A DNA stretch of 34,100 nucleotides from Gemmatimonadota bacterium (GCA_009844885.1 VYAQ01000241.1:1-34100); one strand, 5' to 3'. Shown: positions 16,894-25,965, counted from the stretch's first letter. The notes: generated from the sequence alone by a model not told the origin. Translations and numbers: made by a program.

Positions 16894-18061
16894 GATGCAC
16901 CTCGCGTTCGGGTTCCAGCAGGGCCACCAACTCGGCCTCGCGCGCCTCCGCATCGGCCTCTCCGACCCGGATCAGTTCGGCCAGGTAGTCCGGCTGGAAC
17001 ATGACCAGACTGAGGAAGTCTGGGGCCTTGGTGTCCCTTGTACCAAGTCCCCGGGTCATGAACCGGAAGGCGCGGGGCAACTGCGGCTCGTACTTGTTGG
17101 CCAGTTTTCCCAGGTCCACCGACGGCCGGATCGTCACCCGCCGCACGATTCGCATTCCCATTCGGGACTCCGGGTCCAGCCGGCTCAGCAGCTGGTTGAA
17201 ACGATCCAGGCGCAGGCCGTCCTCGTCGAGGAGGTCCAGGAAGACGGAGTTCATGAGCGTTCCCGCGACCTGGACCGGCGGGGGGTAGCCGCTGACCGTC
17301 GGTTCGTCCGCCTCGTCGAACGTGCGTGCGCGTCGGGTGCTGATGGCGAGGATGCGTTTCGCACCCAGATGAAGAGCGGGAGAGAGCGGCGCGGCGAGCC
17401 GGATCCCTCCGTCTCCGTACCAGTGCTGGCCGATCCGCACTGCGGGAAACACGATGGGGAGCGCCGACGACGCCATGACGTGTTCCACCGAGAGGGTGGT
17501 GATCCGGGAACGGCGGTTGGGGCGCTCCCACTCCTGCACCCCCTCACCCTGGACCCACAGAATGGACTGACCGGTGGAGTAGTTGGTGGTGCTGAGTGCG
17601 GCCGCCTTCAGCCTGCCCGTTTTCAGGTTGTAGCGGATACCGGTCAGCTCCCCGTCGATCGCGTGCATCGTGTCGGTCAGGTACTCGCGCAGCGGCTGCG
17701 TATCCAGGAGACCCCGCACCCTGGGTTCGCCTCCGACACCACCGGACAGAAGCTGGCGGCCCCAACGCATTACGTGGCTGCGCAGGGACCTGAGATCGGT
17801 TCTGAAGACCCTGTCCACGCCGAGGTTCGACCAGAGGTGGGTGAGTTCCTCGGCGCTCTGGGCAAACGTGCCGTGGTGAGCCGCCAGATGGGCCGCGTTG
17901 ATCGCTCCGGCGCTGACCCCGGTCAGGATAGGCACCCTGAGTTCGGGAAAGCGCCGGGAGAGGTACCTTACGACACCGGCCTGGTAGGCGGCCCTTGCGC
18001 CCCCACCACCCATCACGAAGGCCAGGTCGCCGGGGTTTTCGGGGTTCGAATCTGGTGTCAT
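16880..18061 (-). CDS. Patatin-like phospholipase
   Basis: A 393-residue serine acyl-hydrolase of the patatin family, which uses a Ser-Asp dyad to cleave acyl groups from lipids. All family marks are present: the oxyanion loop GGGGARAAYQAG (18-29), the nucleophile elbow GVSAG (S50) and the DGG motif with D217. The C-terminal region (about 220-393) is a variable domain ending in an acidic helix. No signal peptide is evident, so it is probably cytoplasmic or membrane-associated. The ATG at 18061 gives the usual spacing to the oxyanion loop; no clear Shine-Dalgarno is seen and a GTG 45 bases upstream is an alternative. It is the first gene of the operon; released fatty acids would suit the acyl-CoA dehydrogenase encoded next. 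Confidence 0.92.
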   Translation of the reverse strand: MTPDSNPENPGDLAFVMGGGGARAAYQAGVVRYLSRRFPELRVPILTGVSAGAINAAHLAAHHGTFAQSAEELTHLWSNLGVDRVFRTDLRSLRSHVMRWGRQLLSGGVGGEPRVRGLLDTQPLREYLTDTMHAIDGELTGIRYNLKTGRLKAAALSTTNYSTGQSILWVQGEGVQEWERPNRRSRITTLSVEHVMASSALPIVFPAVRIGQHWYGDGGIRLAAPLSPALHLGAKRILAISTRRARTFDEADEPTVSGYPPPVQVAGTLMNSVFLDLLDEDGLRLDRFNQLLSRLDPESRMGMRIVRRVTIRPSVDLGKLANKYEPQLPRAFRFMTRGLGTRDTKAPDFLSLVMFQPDYLAELIRVGEADAEAREAELVALLEPEREVHHDDR

Positions 18062-18075
18062 GGGTCGTGTCGCGT

Positions 18076-18104
18076 TTGAAACGGGCGCCCTGGTCACGTA
18101 TAAC
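18076..18104 (+). promoter_or_regulatory. Sigma-70-type promoter for the octahaem cytochrome gene
   Basis: TTGAAA (18076-18081), a 17-base spacer and TATAAC (18099-18104) closely match the housekeeping consensus. Transcription would start near 18111, giving a leader of about 56 bases before the ATG at 18167. The reverse complement of the -10 box reads GTTATAC and might also serve the divergent patatin gene. Confidence 0.65.
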
Positions 18105-18166
18105 GATTGGCGGAGGGGATTCTCGCCGATCAGATCCGGCAACGTCAACTGGAGAGGTCCGGAGCC

Positions 18167-20458
18167 ATGAACACGGCCAGGCTTGGCGCGGCGGGATTGA
18201 TCCTCGCGACCGGCACCATGCCTCAGACCCCTCCGGGGATCGCGGGTTCCGGGGCCTGCCGTACCTGTCACCAGGAGCAGTACGACGCATGGGCCGGGTC
18301 CACACACGGAACGGCCGGCGGACCGCCCGGCCCGGCCACCGTTATCGCCCCCTTCGACGGATCGGCGATTCGCTTTGCCGATGCGGTCGTGTCCCCGGTG
18401 GTGCGGGACGACGGACGGTACGTCTTCGTGGTCGAACGCAGCGGGCGCCCACCGATGGAGCTCGAGGTGACGGGTGTGGTCGGGCGTGGGCACATGGTTG
18501 GAGGCGGGACGCAGGGCTTCGCGTCCCTGTTTCCCGACGGCACCGAGCGGTTTCTTCCCTTCGACTACTCGGAAGACGGTGACACGTGGTTCTGCAACAC
18601 CGCGTTCGTGGGTGGATTCTGGGTGCCGGGCGCGGACCGGGCGCGGCTGCGGGCCGATGCCGGGTGGCTTCCCATAACCGAAGCGATGCGCCTCACCGAG
18701 TGCGGCGATTGGCCGCCGGTGCGAATCCTGGGGACCAGCCGCCGATTCGCGAACTGCCAGAACTGCCACGGCAGCCAGGTCGAGGTCCGGTACCGGGCCG
18801 ACCTGGCGCGCTATGAGACACAGGCGATGTCGCTCGCGATCAACTGCGAGTCTTGTCACGGGCCGGCCCTCGCGCACGTGGAAGAGGCACGTGCGGCGGG
18901 CGAACCCGGGGCGCTCCCCGCCTCGCTCGCCACGCTGGATGTGGACGCGTCGCTGAGGGTCTGCTTCGAATGCCACGCGCTCAAGCGCGCGATCGGCGTC
19001 GACTCGGGCGATGGGCCACGCGACGGTCCGCAGCAATACAGCCTCGGTCTCCCCCTCATCGGCGACTCGCCCTACCTGCCCGATGGCCGAATCGCCACCT
19101 TCGGCTACCAGCAGACCCATCGCTCCAGCGCGTGCTACCTCTTCGGCTCGATGACCTGCGTCGACTGCCACGACCCGCACGGTCAGGGCTACCGCGATGT
19201 CTTCGGCAACGCGCTCGAGGGCAGGTTCGACGATCGTCAGTGCACGGCCTGTCACGCCAGCAAGGCCGCGGATCCCGAGGCTCACACCTTCCATCCCGCC
19301 GGATCCGACGGCGCGGCCTGCACGTCGTGCCACATGCCTTACGTCCAGCATCCTGAACTGTCACCTGCCATACCGTATGCAAGAGCGGACCATACGATCT
19401 CGATTCCGCGACCGGGCTTCGACGAGGAGGCCGGGCTGCAGTCGGCGTGCTCGGGATGTCACAGCGACCGGTCGCCCGCTGAGCTGGCCGCCCAGGTAGC
19501 CGCGTGGTGGGGTGAAGTTGCGCCGCACCGCGCGGAAGTGGCGGCCCTGGTAACGGCGACCGCACCCGCCGCCTCACCCGGCGACCTTGACCGCGCCGTG
19601 GCCGCGGCCGCCGCGCGGGGACCGCGGCACGGCATCGCCAAGCTGATGGCCATGGACGCCTGGGTACGGGGACGGGCCGCGCAAGGACTCGACGCGGCGG
19701 CCGACCGCAGCACGGGCGGCCTCGATGACGTCCCGGGGCGCGCCCTGGCCACCCTGGTCCGCGACGACGACGAGGACGTGGGCGCGGCAGCCGCAGCCGC
19801 GCTGCACGCCACGCGGGGCGATGATCCCGCCGTGCGCGCGCTCCTGGATGCCGTGACCCGCGGGGCCCCGGATCAGGCAGCGTTCCGGGCGCGGTGGGCG
19901 GCGGCGCTGACTCAGTGGGCTGCCGCTGTGGACAGGGTGGGGGGCCCCGCGGCGGCGCTGCCGTTTCTCCGGCGCGCGCAGGAGGTGCGCCCCACGGCGC
20001 CCGACGTGCTCGTCGCGCTGGGGGCGGGGCTCGCGGCGGCGGGAGACATGGCGCAGGCCGTGCAGGTGTATCTGGAAGCGCTGCGTCACGGTCCCGGCGA
20101 CCCCGTGGCGCTCGTGAACGTGGGGCTCGCCCTCGAGACGCTCGGGCGCGAGGAGGACGCGGCGGCCATGTACGAGGAGGCCGTCCGGGTGCGGCCCACC
20201 GAGGCTCTGGCACACCTCAACCTGGGCAATACGCGCTTCCGGCGCGGCGACTTCGAGGGCGCGATCGCCGCCTATCGCGCCGCGGTCCGCAACGACGCCG
20301 GACTCTCCCGCGCCCACTTCTACCTGGGCGTGTCCCTTGCCAACACCGGCCGTGTGGCGGAAGCGCTCCCGTCGCTCTACAACGCGCTCGAGTTCGCGCC
20401 CGACGACGCCGAGATCCAGGACGTGATTCGCCAGGTCGAGGCCGTGTTACGTTATTAA
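18167..20458 (+). CDS. Octahaem cytochrome c fused to TPR repeats
   Basis: A 763-residue, presumably exported electron-transfer protein. Eight CxxCH haem c sites occur at residues 31-35, 197-201, 227-231, 266-270, 331-335, 359-363, 385-389 and 428-432, spaced like cytochrome c554-type multihaem domains. After a helical, HEAT-like alanine-rich region (about 435-585), the C-terminus has tetratricopeptide repeats (about 595-750), including VALVNVGLALETLGREEDAA and AHLNLGNTRFRRGDFEGAIA. The ATG at 18167 is preceded by GGAGAGG and gives a short hydrophobic N-terminus that could be a weak signal peptide; haem attachment requires export. An in-frame extension to 18107 lies inside the promoter region. 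It starts a run of envelope genes. Redox partner and substrate are unknown. Confidence 0.9.
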   Translation: MNTARLGAAGLILATGTMPQTPPGIAGSGACRTCHQEQYDAWAGSTHGTAGGPPGPATVIAPFDGSAIRFADAVVSPVVRDDGRYVFVVERSGRPPMELEVTGVVGRGHMVGGGTQGFASLFPDGTERFLPFDYSEDGDTWFCNTAFVGGFWVPGADRARLRADAGWLPITEAMRLTECGDWPPVRILGTSRRFANCQNCHGSQVEVRYRADLARYETQAMSLAINCESCHGPALAHVEEARAAGEPGALPASLATLDVDASLRVCFECHALKRAIGVDSGDGPRDGPQQYSLGLPLIGDSPYLPDGRIATFGYQQTHRSSACYLFGSMTCVDCHDPHGQGYRDVFGNALEGRFDDRQCTACHASKAADPEAHTFHPAGSDGAACTSCHMPYVQHPELSPAIPYARADHTISIPRPGFDEEAGLQSACSGCHSDRSPAELAAQVAAWWGEVAPHRAEVAALVTATAPAASPGDLDRAVAAAAARGPRHGIAKLMAMDAWVRGRAAQGLDAAADRSTGGLDDVPGRALATLVRDDDEDVGAAAAAALHATRGDDPAVRALLDAVTRGAPDQAAFRARWAAALTQWAAAVDRVGGPAAALPFLRRAQEVRPTAPDVLVALGAGLAAAGDMAQAVQVYLEALRHGPGDPVALVNVGLALETLGREEDAAAMYEEAVRVRPTEALAHLNLGNTRFRRGDFEGAIAAYRAAVRNDAGLSRAHFYLGVSLANTGRVAEALPSLYNALEFAPDDAEIQDVIRQVEAVLRY

Positions 20459-20463
20459 CCGTC

Positions 20464-20985
20464 ATGACCGGGAAACAGGACCAGCCTTCGTTCGCCGCCG
20501 CCGCGCATCACCGCCTCGCCAGCGCGGTTGCGCCCCTGTTGGCTGCCCTGCTGGCCAGCGCCTGCCACACGTATTCCCCCGTCACCCTGTCCGACGTCAC
20601 GCCGGGCGACCGCGTGCGCACCCTGCTGACGCAAGCCCAGTACGAGGACTTCGACGAGTACCTGCTCGGCGGCGACCGGGTCATGGAGGGAACCGTTATC
20701 GAGGCGGATGCCGGCGCCCTTTTGCTCGAGGTTCCACTCGTCACCGTCGCCGAGGGCATCCGGGTCGACTCGTACAGTCAGCGGCTGAGGATCCCCGCGC
20801 AGGGCGTTGCAGACGTGGAGATCCGATCGCTGTCGCGCGGCAGAACCTATGCGCTCGCCGGCATCCTCGGCGTTGCAGTAGGCGCGATCGCGTGGGACCA
20901 GTTCCGGGGTTCGCGCAGGGGTGAAGCGCGCCCGCCCATTCCGCCCGAAGAAGACATCGCGGTGGTCATCAGGATTTCGTTCTAG
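20464..20985 (+). CDS. Lipoprotein of unknown function
   Basis: A 173-residue protein with a lipoprotein signal: hydrophobic stretch about 19-33 ending LLASAC, so C34 would be lipidated. The mature part looks like mixed beta structure (VMEGTVIEADAGALLLEVP, RLRIPAQGVADVEI), followed by one hydrophobic glycine-rich segment (about 130-147) and an Arg/Pro-rich tail ending in VVIRISF. I do not recognise a family. The ATG at 20464 lies five bases after the cytochrome stop, so the two are probably co-transcribed; the frame is open upstream as a shadow of the cytochrome gene. It is followed within five bases by another small lipoprotein gene. Confidence 0.78.
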   Translation: MTGKQDQPSFAAAAHHRLASAVAPLLAALLASACHTYSPVTLSDVTPGDRVRTLLTQAQYEDFDEYLLGGDRVMEGTVIEADAGALLLEVPLVTVAEGIRVDSYSQRLRIPAQGVADVEIRSLSRGRTYALAGILGVAVGAIAWDQFRGSRRGEARPPIPPEEDIAVVIRISF

Positions 20986-20990
20986 CGATC

Positions 20991-21407
20991 ATGACGGGAA
21001 ACGCGTCACGCCCGCGCGCCCTCGTGGCGTCAATGCTCGCCGCACCGGCCCAGCGCCGCGCGCGCCCCGCCGTTCTGGTGTGCCTGGTCGCCCTCGCGGC
21101 CAGCTGCATCACCGACGACGAGATCGGAACCCCCCTGTCCGTAGAGCTCATCGGGCCCGAGACAGGACTGGTCGGCGACCAGCTGTCCGTGCTCTACAAC
21201 GTCAGCGGCCGCAGCCTGACCGGCATCATCTTCACGTGGGGCGATGGCGCTGTCGACTCCCTCGGTACCGTAGGCGCCCAGACTGCGTCCGGATCGATGC
21301 AGCACGTCTACGAGATGCCGGGGTTGTTCACGGTCAGGGCAGTCGTGGAAGACGCCGTGGAAGGGGTGGCGAGTGCGGAGGTTACCATCAATGTTCAGGG
21401 CCGCTGA
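20991..21407 (+). CDS. Small lipoprotein with a PKD-like domain
   Basis: A 138-residue protein. A long N-terminal region (1-38) with Arg clusters and a hydrophobic stretch ends in LAASC, so C39 would be lipidated. The mature part resembles one immunoglobulin-like PKD repeat: TGLVGDQLSVLYNVSG, IIFTWGDGAVDS (the typical W-x-F/G-D-G strand), HVYEMPGLFTVRAVVED. PKD domains usually mediate surface protein or polysaccharide contacts. Its start lies five bases after the preceding lipoprotein stop, consistent with one operon. The start could also be the Met at residue 15, which would give a more ordinary signal peptide. Function beyond surface display is not known. Confidence 0.78.
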   Translation: MTGNASRPRALVASMLAAPAQRRARPAVLVCLVALAASCITDDEIGTPLSVELIGPETGLVGDQLSVLYNVSGRSLTGIIFTWGDGAVDSLGTVGAQTASGSMQHVYEMPGLFTVRAVVEDAVEGVASAEVTINVQGR

Positions 21408-21450
21408 TTGCGTCGGTGGCGCTGGCTTCCGGCCAATCGCCGCCCCGCCG

Positions 21451-21478
21451 TTGGCGTGGCGCAAATCGAAAGTAGTAT
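21451..21478 (+). promoter_or_regulatory. Possible promoter upstream of the SusC-like gene
   Basis: TTGGCG (21451-21456), a 16-base spacer and TAGTAT (21473-21478) resemble a sigma-70 promoter. It lies in the 182-base gap before the SusC-like gene and would leave a leader of about 105 bases that contains a 12-base palindrome, CCCGGTACCGGG (21544-21555). Confidence 0.35.
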
Positions 21479-21589
21479 GTTCATCGCCAGTCGGATCGTA
21501 CCGCAGGTGCTGGTCGTCTGCGGGACGGGCGGGCCGGGAGCGCCCCGGTACCGGGCCGGCTGCTAACAGGTTTGGCAAGGAGTAGAAGC

Positions 21590-24500
21590 ATGACAAACCG
21601 TTTGTTCGACAGACTCCGCTCGTTCGCGGGCGGAGCGGGCGCCGCGGGGGTCGTCATCCTCGCGGTCGCGCTCGCCGTCCCGGCCGCCGCCCAGGCGCAG
21701 GACGGGGCGGTTACGGGCACGGTCACCGACGAGACGAGCGGCCGGCCGGTGGGGTCCGTTCAGGTGTACCTGGATGGCACCGGCCTTGGAACGCTTTCCC
21801 GTGACAACGGCCGCTTCGTCATCCTCAACGTGCCGGCGGGCGAGTACACGATCCGCGCCGAGCGCATCGGGTTCGCGTCGGCCGAGGCGACAATCACGAT
21901 CAACGAGGGTGCGACGACACAGCACGACTTCGCCATCGCAGCCCAGGCGCTGGGCCTGGACGAGATCGTGGTGACCGGCACCGCGGGGGCCGCGCGCCGC
22001 CGCGAGGTCGGCAACTCGATTTCGCAGCTCGACGTGGAGCAGGAAGTCGTGGGGCCCCCGACCAACGTTGACGCACTTCTGCAGGCGCGCATCCCGGGGA
22101 TGTCCATCACGCAGAGCTCGGCGAGTTCCGGTGGTGGCGCGATGATCCGGTTGCGGGGCAACGTCTCGATGACCCAGTCCAACCAGCCCCTCATCTATAT
22201 CGACGGGGTGCGGGTCCGGAGCGAAGGCTTCGCCAAGAACGTGCCGCCGATCGGGTACTCGGGCCGCAGCAACAACGACGTCTCCAGCCCGCTCAACAGC
22301 ATCAACCCGCAGGACATCGAGCGGGTGGAGGTGATCAAGGGCGCGGCCGCCACCACGCTGTACGGCACCGAGGCCTCGGCGGGGGTGATCCAGATCTTCA
22401 CCAAGCGCGGCTCCGTCGGCGATGCCACCTGGACGGGTCAGTTGGAGCAGGGGGTTTCGCGCAACCTGACCTTCGGCCCCGATCCGTCGCTGCGCCCGCC
22501 TTCCGAGAACCCGACCTCGCTCTCGGGCGGCCGGTCGGATTTCCTCTTCATCAACCCGTGGCTGCGCGGCCACAAGCCGATGTGCGACGATCCGATCGTC
22601 GTTCAGGACCAGCCATGCGACAGTGGCCTCTTCAGCGACATGGGCGCGCACCAGCAGAAGTACGCGCTCAACGTCGGCGGCGGTGCCGAGAACGTGAGGT
22701 ACTTCGTGTCGGCCTCCTACGAGAACGACGACGGCGTGCTTCCCAACGACAACGAGAAGAAGGTCATTCTTCGGGGCAACTTCACGTTCAACCCGATGGA
22801 GTCGCTGCAGTTGCAATGGAACACGTCGTACACCAACGACCAGTTGGGGCACACGGCGGGCGGGAACAACGCCCACGGGATGACGCTGAATACCTTCCGG
22901 CGCGACCGCAACTACCTCAACGACGAGTCCTTCAACGCCATCAACCCCTTCCTGAACCAGGAGATCACCACCCAGATCGATCACCTGATCACGGGGCTGA
23001 CGGCGACGTACTCGCCGCTGGCGAACTTCAGCAACCGCTTAAGCGTCGGATACGACCTGGCCCAGCAGGACAACCGGAACCTGCGGCCCTTCGGGTTCAT
23101 CCGGGCCCCCACCGGGATCCTCGCGACGTCCCGCTACGAGTTCAACACGCTCACGGCGGACTACGTGGGATCTCTGGACTTCGAGTTGCCGATGGGCATC
23201 CGTTCCGCCCTATCGTTTGGCGGACAGAGCGTGACCACGCGCAGCGAGCGTACCACGGCGTACGGCGACAACTTCCCCGGCCCCGGTGACCCGGACGTGG
23301 ACAACGCCGGAAACACGCTGGGTTTCGAGGACCGCACCAGGATCGTGAACGCCGGCCTGTTTGCGCAGAACGTCTTCGACATCTCGAACAAGTACTTCAT
23401 CACGGTCGGACTCCGAATTGACGGCAACTCGGCCTTCGGTGCCGACTTCGGACTCCAGGCGTACCCGAAGGTTTCAGGCTCCTACGTCATCTCGGACGAG
23501 GATTTCTGGGACGAAGGCTGGGGCAGCATGAAGCTGCGGGCCGCCTGGGGTCAGGCGGGACGCGCACCCGGCGCCTTCGACGCGGTCCGGACCTTCGCCG
23601 CCGCCGGTTGGGGCGGGGTGCCGGCCTTCCTGCCCAGCAACGTGGGCAACGCGACGATCGGTCCCGAGACCACCTCGGAGCTCGAGATGGGCTTCGAAGG
23701 TTCGTTCATGGACGACAGGCTCGCCCTGGACTTCACCTACTTCGCGCAAACAACCCAGGACGCGCTCTTCAGCGTGCGCCAGGTCCCGTCGCTGGGCTTC
23801 ACGAGTTCGCAGCTCGCCAACGTCGGCGAGCTGGTCAACAACGGCTACGAGCTCGGCTTGAACTACAGCATCATCCGGAACGACACATGGACATGGGACA
23901 TCAACGGCTCGCTTTCCCTGACCGACTCCGAAGTCACTTCGCTCGGCGACGTGCCCGAGTTCTCGATCGGCGGCTTCGGCTGGGTGACGGAGGGCTATCC
24001 CGCTCCGGTCATCCGGTCCGACTGTGTGACCAATCCCGACGAACGCGCCGACCCGATCATCCTGGACCGGACCGATGAGCAGTGCGTCCACGGACCCAAT
24101 CAGGCGACGACGATCGCGGGCTTCGGCACCACCTTCGGGCTGCCGAAGGGGATCGTGATTACCGCCCGCGGCGAGTACCAGGGCGGGGCTTTCATGTTCA
24201 ACGGGCCACAGGCCGCAGCCACCCGCCGGTCGGTGCGGTGGGCCGGATGCTTCGAGGCCTACAACACCTGGGAGACTCAGGGATACGCGGCGCTGACCGC
24301 CGAGGAGCGGGCGCGCTGTGACCTGAAATTCTATCAGTCAGACTTCGCCGTGCAGCCCGCCGACTTCTTCAAGATCCGCGAGGTCAGCGCGCAGGCGCCC
24401 CTGCCGGACGCCTGGGCAAACATGGTCGGGGCGTCGCGGGCCACCGTCACGCTGTCGGGCCGGAACTTCTTCCGGAGGGTGGATCCCCTCATGCGGACGC

Positions 24501-24610
24501 TGGATCCCGAGGTCGGCGGCAACGTCGGTTTCAACACCCGGGTGCGCAGCATGACCGAGCACGTTCCGCCGCCGGCGTTCTATACCTTCTCAATGCAGCT
24601 CGTCTTCTAG
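21590..24610 (+). CDS. SusC/RagA-family TonB-dependent outer-membrane receptor
   Basis: A 1006-residue outer-membrane transporter that imports large nutrients with energy from TonB and with a SusD-like lid. Order of parts: signal peptide ending AVPAAAQAQ (about 1-36); carboxypeptidase-regulatory-like domain (about 38-118: VTGTVTDETSGRPVGSVQVY); DEIVVTGTAG; plug domain (about 130-285) with PLIYIDGVRV and the hallmark VEVIKGAAATTLYGTEASAG; then a large beta-barrel ending TFSMQLVF, with the aromatic final residue needed for barrel insertion. The ATG at 21590 has AAGGAG eight bases upstream. The SusD-like gene follows after 15 bases. No glycan-active enzyme or anti-sigma factor is nearby, so the ligand could be a peptide or something other than a polysaccharide. 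Confidence 0.95.
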   Translation: MTNRLFDRLRSFAGGAGAAGVVILAVALAVPAAAQAQDGAVTGTVTDETSGRPVGSVQVYLDGTGLGTLSRDNGRFVILNVPAGEYTIRAERIGFASAEATITINEGATTQHDFAIAAQALGLDEIVVTGTAGAARRREVGNSISQLDVEQEVVGPPTNVDALLQARIPGMSITQSSASSGGGAMIRLRGNVSMTQSNQPLIYIDGVRVRSEGFAKNVPPIGYSGRSNNDVSSPLNSINPQDIERVEVIKGAAATTLYGTEASAGVIQIFTKRGSVGDATWTGQLEQGVSRNLTFGPDPSLRPPSENPTSLSGGRSDFLFINPWLRGHKPMCDDPIVVQDQPCDSGLFSDMGAHQQKYALNVGGGAENVRYFVSASYENDDGVLPNDNEKKVILRGNFTFNPMESLQLQWNTSYTNDQLGHTAGGNNAHGMTLNTFRRDRNYLNDESFNAINPFLNQEITTQIDHLITGLTATYSPLANFSNRLSVGYDLAQQDNRNLRPFGFIRAPTGILATSRYEFNTLTADYVGSLDFELPMGIRSALSFGGQSVTTRSERTTAYGDNFPGPGDPDVDNAGNTLGFEDRTRIVNAGLFAQNVFDISNKYFITVGLRIDGNSAFGADFGLQAYPKVSGSYVISDEDFWDEGWGSMKLRAAWGQAGRAPGAFDAVRTFAAAGWGGVPAFLPSNVGNATIGPETTSELEMGFEGSFMDDRLALDFTYFAQTTQDALFSVRQVPSLGFTSSQLANVGELVNNGYELGLNYSIIRNDTWTWDINGSLSLTDSEVTSLGDVPEFSIGGFGWVTEGYPAPVIRSDCVTNPDERADPIILDRTDEQCVHGPNQATTIAGFGTTFGLPKGIVITARGEYQGGAFMFNGPQAAATRRSVRWAGCFEAYNTWETQGYAALTAEERARCDLKFYQSDFAVQPADFFKIREVSAQAPLPDAWANMVGASRATVTLSGRNFFRRVDPLMRTLDPEVGGNVGFNTRVRSMTEHVPPPAFYTFSMQLVF

Positions 24611-24625
24611 GGGAGGGGAGAGACA

Positions 24626-25924
24626 ATGAAGAACATTTCGATGGTTACATCGTACGTCACGCGGCGGGGCGCCCTCCTCTCCGCCGCGTTGCTCGGGTTG
24701 TTGGCGGCCTGCGATACCACGGTCGTCAACCCGGGTCGCGTTCAGGAGGTCTTCCTTTTCGAAACCGAAGCCCAGGAGGCGATCGTCAGCGGGATCGGCC
24801 GCGCCGCCGCAGAGGCCCAGAACTGGGTCGGTTATACAGGCGCCGCGGTCACGCGCGAGGTCCATCCGTCGGGTTCGACGGGGAGTTTCGGGATCAACGT
24901 GGAATGGCAGAACGGCGAACTCGACTACGAGACGGTCAACACCCACTGGAACCTCTCCCAGCGCGCCCGCTGGTGGGGTGACGATGGGATCGCCAAGATC
25001 ATGGAGACGGGCGCCGAGGACCAGGCCAACCTGGCCGAGGCCTACCTGTGGGCCGGTTACGCGTACCGCCTCCTGGGCGAGAACTTCTGCGTTTCGGTGA
25101 TCGACGGCGAGGGCGCGGGGCCGCGCAGCGTCTACTATGACCGCGCCGTCGCCCGCTTCGACCAGGCGGCCTCGCTGGGGTCGGGCGACATGGCCATGGC
25201 GGCGGTTGCGGCACGCGCTTCCGTCAAAGCGTTCATGGGCGACTGGTCCGGGGCGATGTCGGACGCGGCCGGCGTGCCCGACAATTTCGTCTTCCACATG
25301 CCGTACTTCGCGACCGAGGGCAACGCGACCCGCAACCGGATCCAGTTCGCAAGCCAGGCGGAGCCGTACAAAGCTCATACCCAGCGGTTTACGAAGTACG
25401 AAGACTACGCCATGAGCGAGAACAACCCGGACGGTGATCCGAGGGTCCCGTACCGGGTGACCGACGAGACCGGCGACGCCGCCGTGCAGTGCTGCGGCCA
25501 GGTCCCGTGGTGGCCGCAGACAAAGTACGCGGACTCGGGGACGGATATTCCGCTCTCCAAGGGTACCGAGATGCGCCTGATCGAGGCCGAAGGCATGCTG
25601 GTGGCGGGTGACTGGCAGGGCGCCATGGGCAAGATCAATGCGTTGCGCATGGCCGCGGGCGTCGAGCCGGCGATGGCGACGAACACGGCCGAAGCGTGGA
25701 CGGCGCTCAAGTTCGAGCGTGGCGTGGTCCTTTGGCTGGAAGGGCGCCGCCTCGGCGACTTCTTCCGCTGGAACCGCGACAATACGCCCGGCGACCTGCA
25801 TTCGCTGGAGCAGCCGTCGGGGAGCCAGAACGAGGGCTCGCACCTCGTCCAGCAGGACCTTTGCTTCCCGATCGCGCGCGGTGAGGTCGACACGAACCTG
25901 AACATCAACGGGCCCACGGGCTGA
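24626..25924 (+). CDS. SusD/RagB-like nutrient-binding lipoprotein
   Basis: A 432-residue lipoprotein that would sit as the lid over the SusC-like transporter. The signal ends LLGLLAAC, with C29 the lipidated residue. The rest is helix-rich with TPR-like pairs (EAYLWAGYAYRLLGENFC, about 132-150), as in SusD proteins. It has the family-typical C-terminal block: EMRLIEAEGMLVAGDWQGAM, INALRMAAGV, ALKFERGVVLWLEGRRLGD, FRWN and the final CFPIARGEVDTN. The ATG at 24626 is preceded by GGGGAGGGGAGA. It is shorter than many SusD proteins (450-600). Its gene closes the operon: a strong hairpin lies about 40 bases past the stop. Ligand unknown. Confidence 0.92.
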   Translation: MKNISMVTSYVTRRGALLSAALLGLLAACDTTVVNPGRVQEVFLFETEAQEAIVSGIGRAAAEAQNWVGYTGAAVTREVHPSGSTGSFGINVEWQNGELDYETVNTHWNLSQRARWWGDDGIAKIMETGAEDQANLAEAYLWAGYAYRLLGENFCVSVIDGEGAGPRSVYYDRAVARFDQAASLGSGDMAMAAVAARASVKAFMGDWSGAMSDAAGVPDNFVFHMPYFATEGNATRNRIQFASQAEPYKAHTQRFTKYEDYAMSENNPDGDPRVPYRVTDETGDAAVQCCGQVPWWPQTKYADSGTDIPLSKGTEMRLIEAEGMLVAGDWQGAMGKINALRMAAGVEPAMATNTAEAWTALKFERGVVLWLEGRRLGDFFRWNRDNTPGDLHSLEQPSGSQNEGSHLVQQDLCFPIARGEVDTNLNINGPTG

Positions 25925-25965
25925 GGCTGACGCGCCCAGGCCCACCGAGCTCGCCGAGCAGGATA

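Noticed and set aside
16325-18079. Long plus-strand open frame (584 codons) opposite the patatin and dehydrogenase genes
   Set aside because: Both minus-strand genes have complete catalytic motifs; no motif in the plus frame.
18062-19351. N-terminal extension of the patatin frame to 19351
   Set aside because: It runs antisense through the cytochrome gene; the patatin oxyanion loop starts 18 residues after the ATG at 18061, which is the normal layout.
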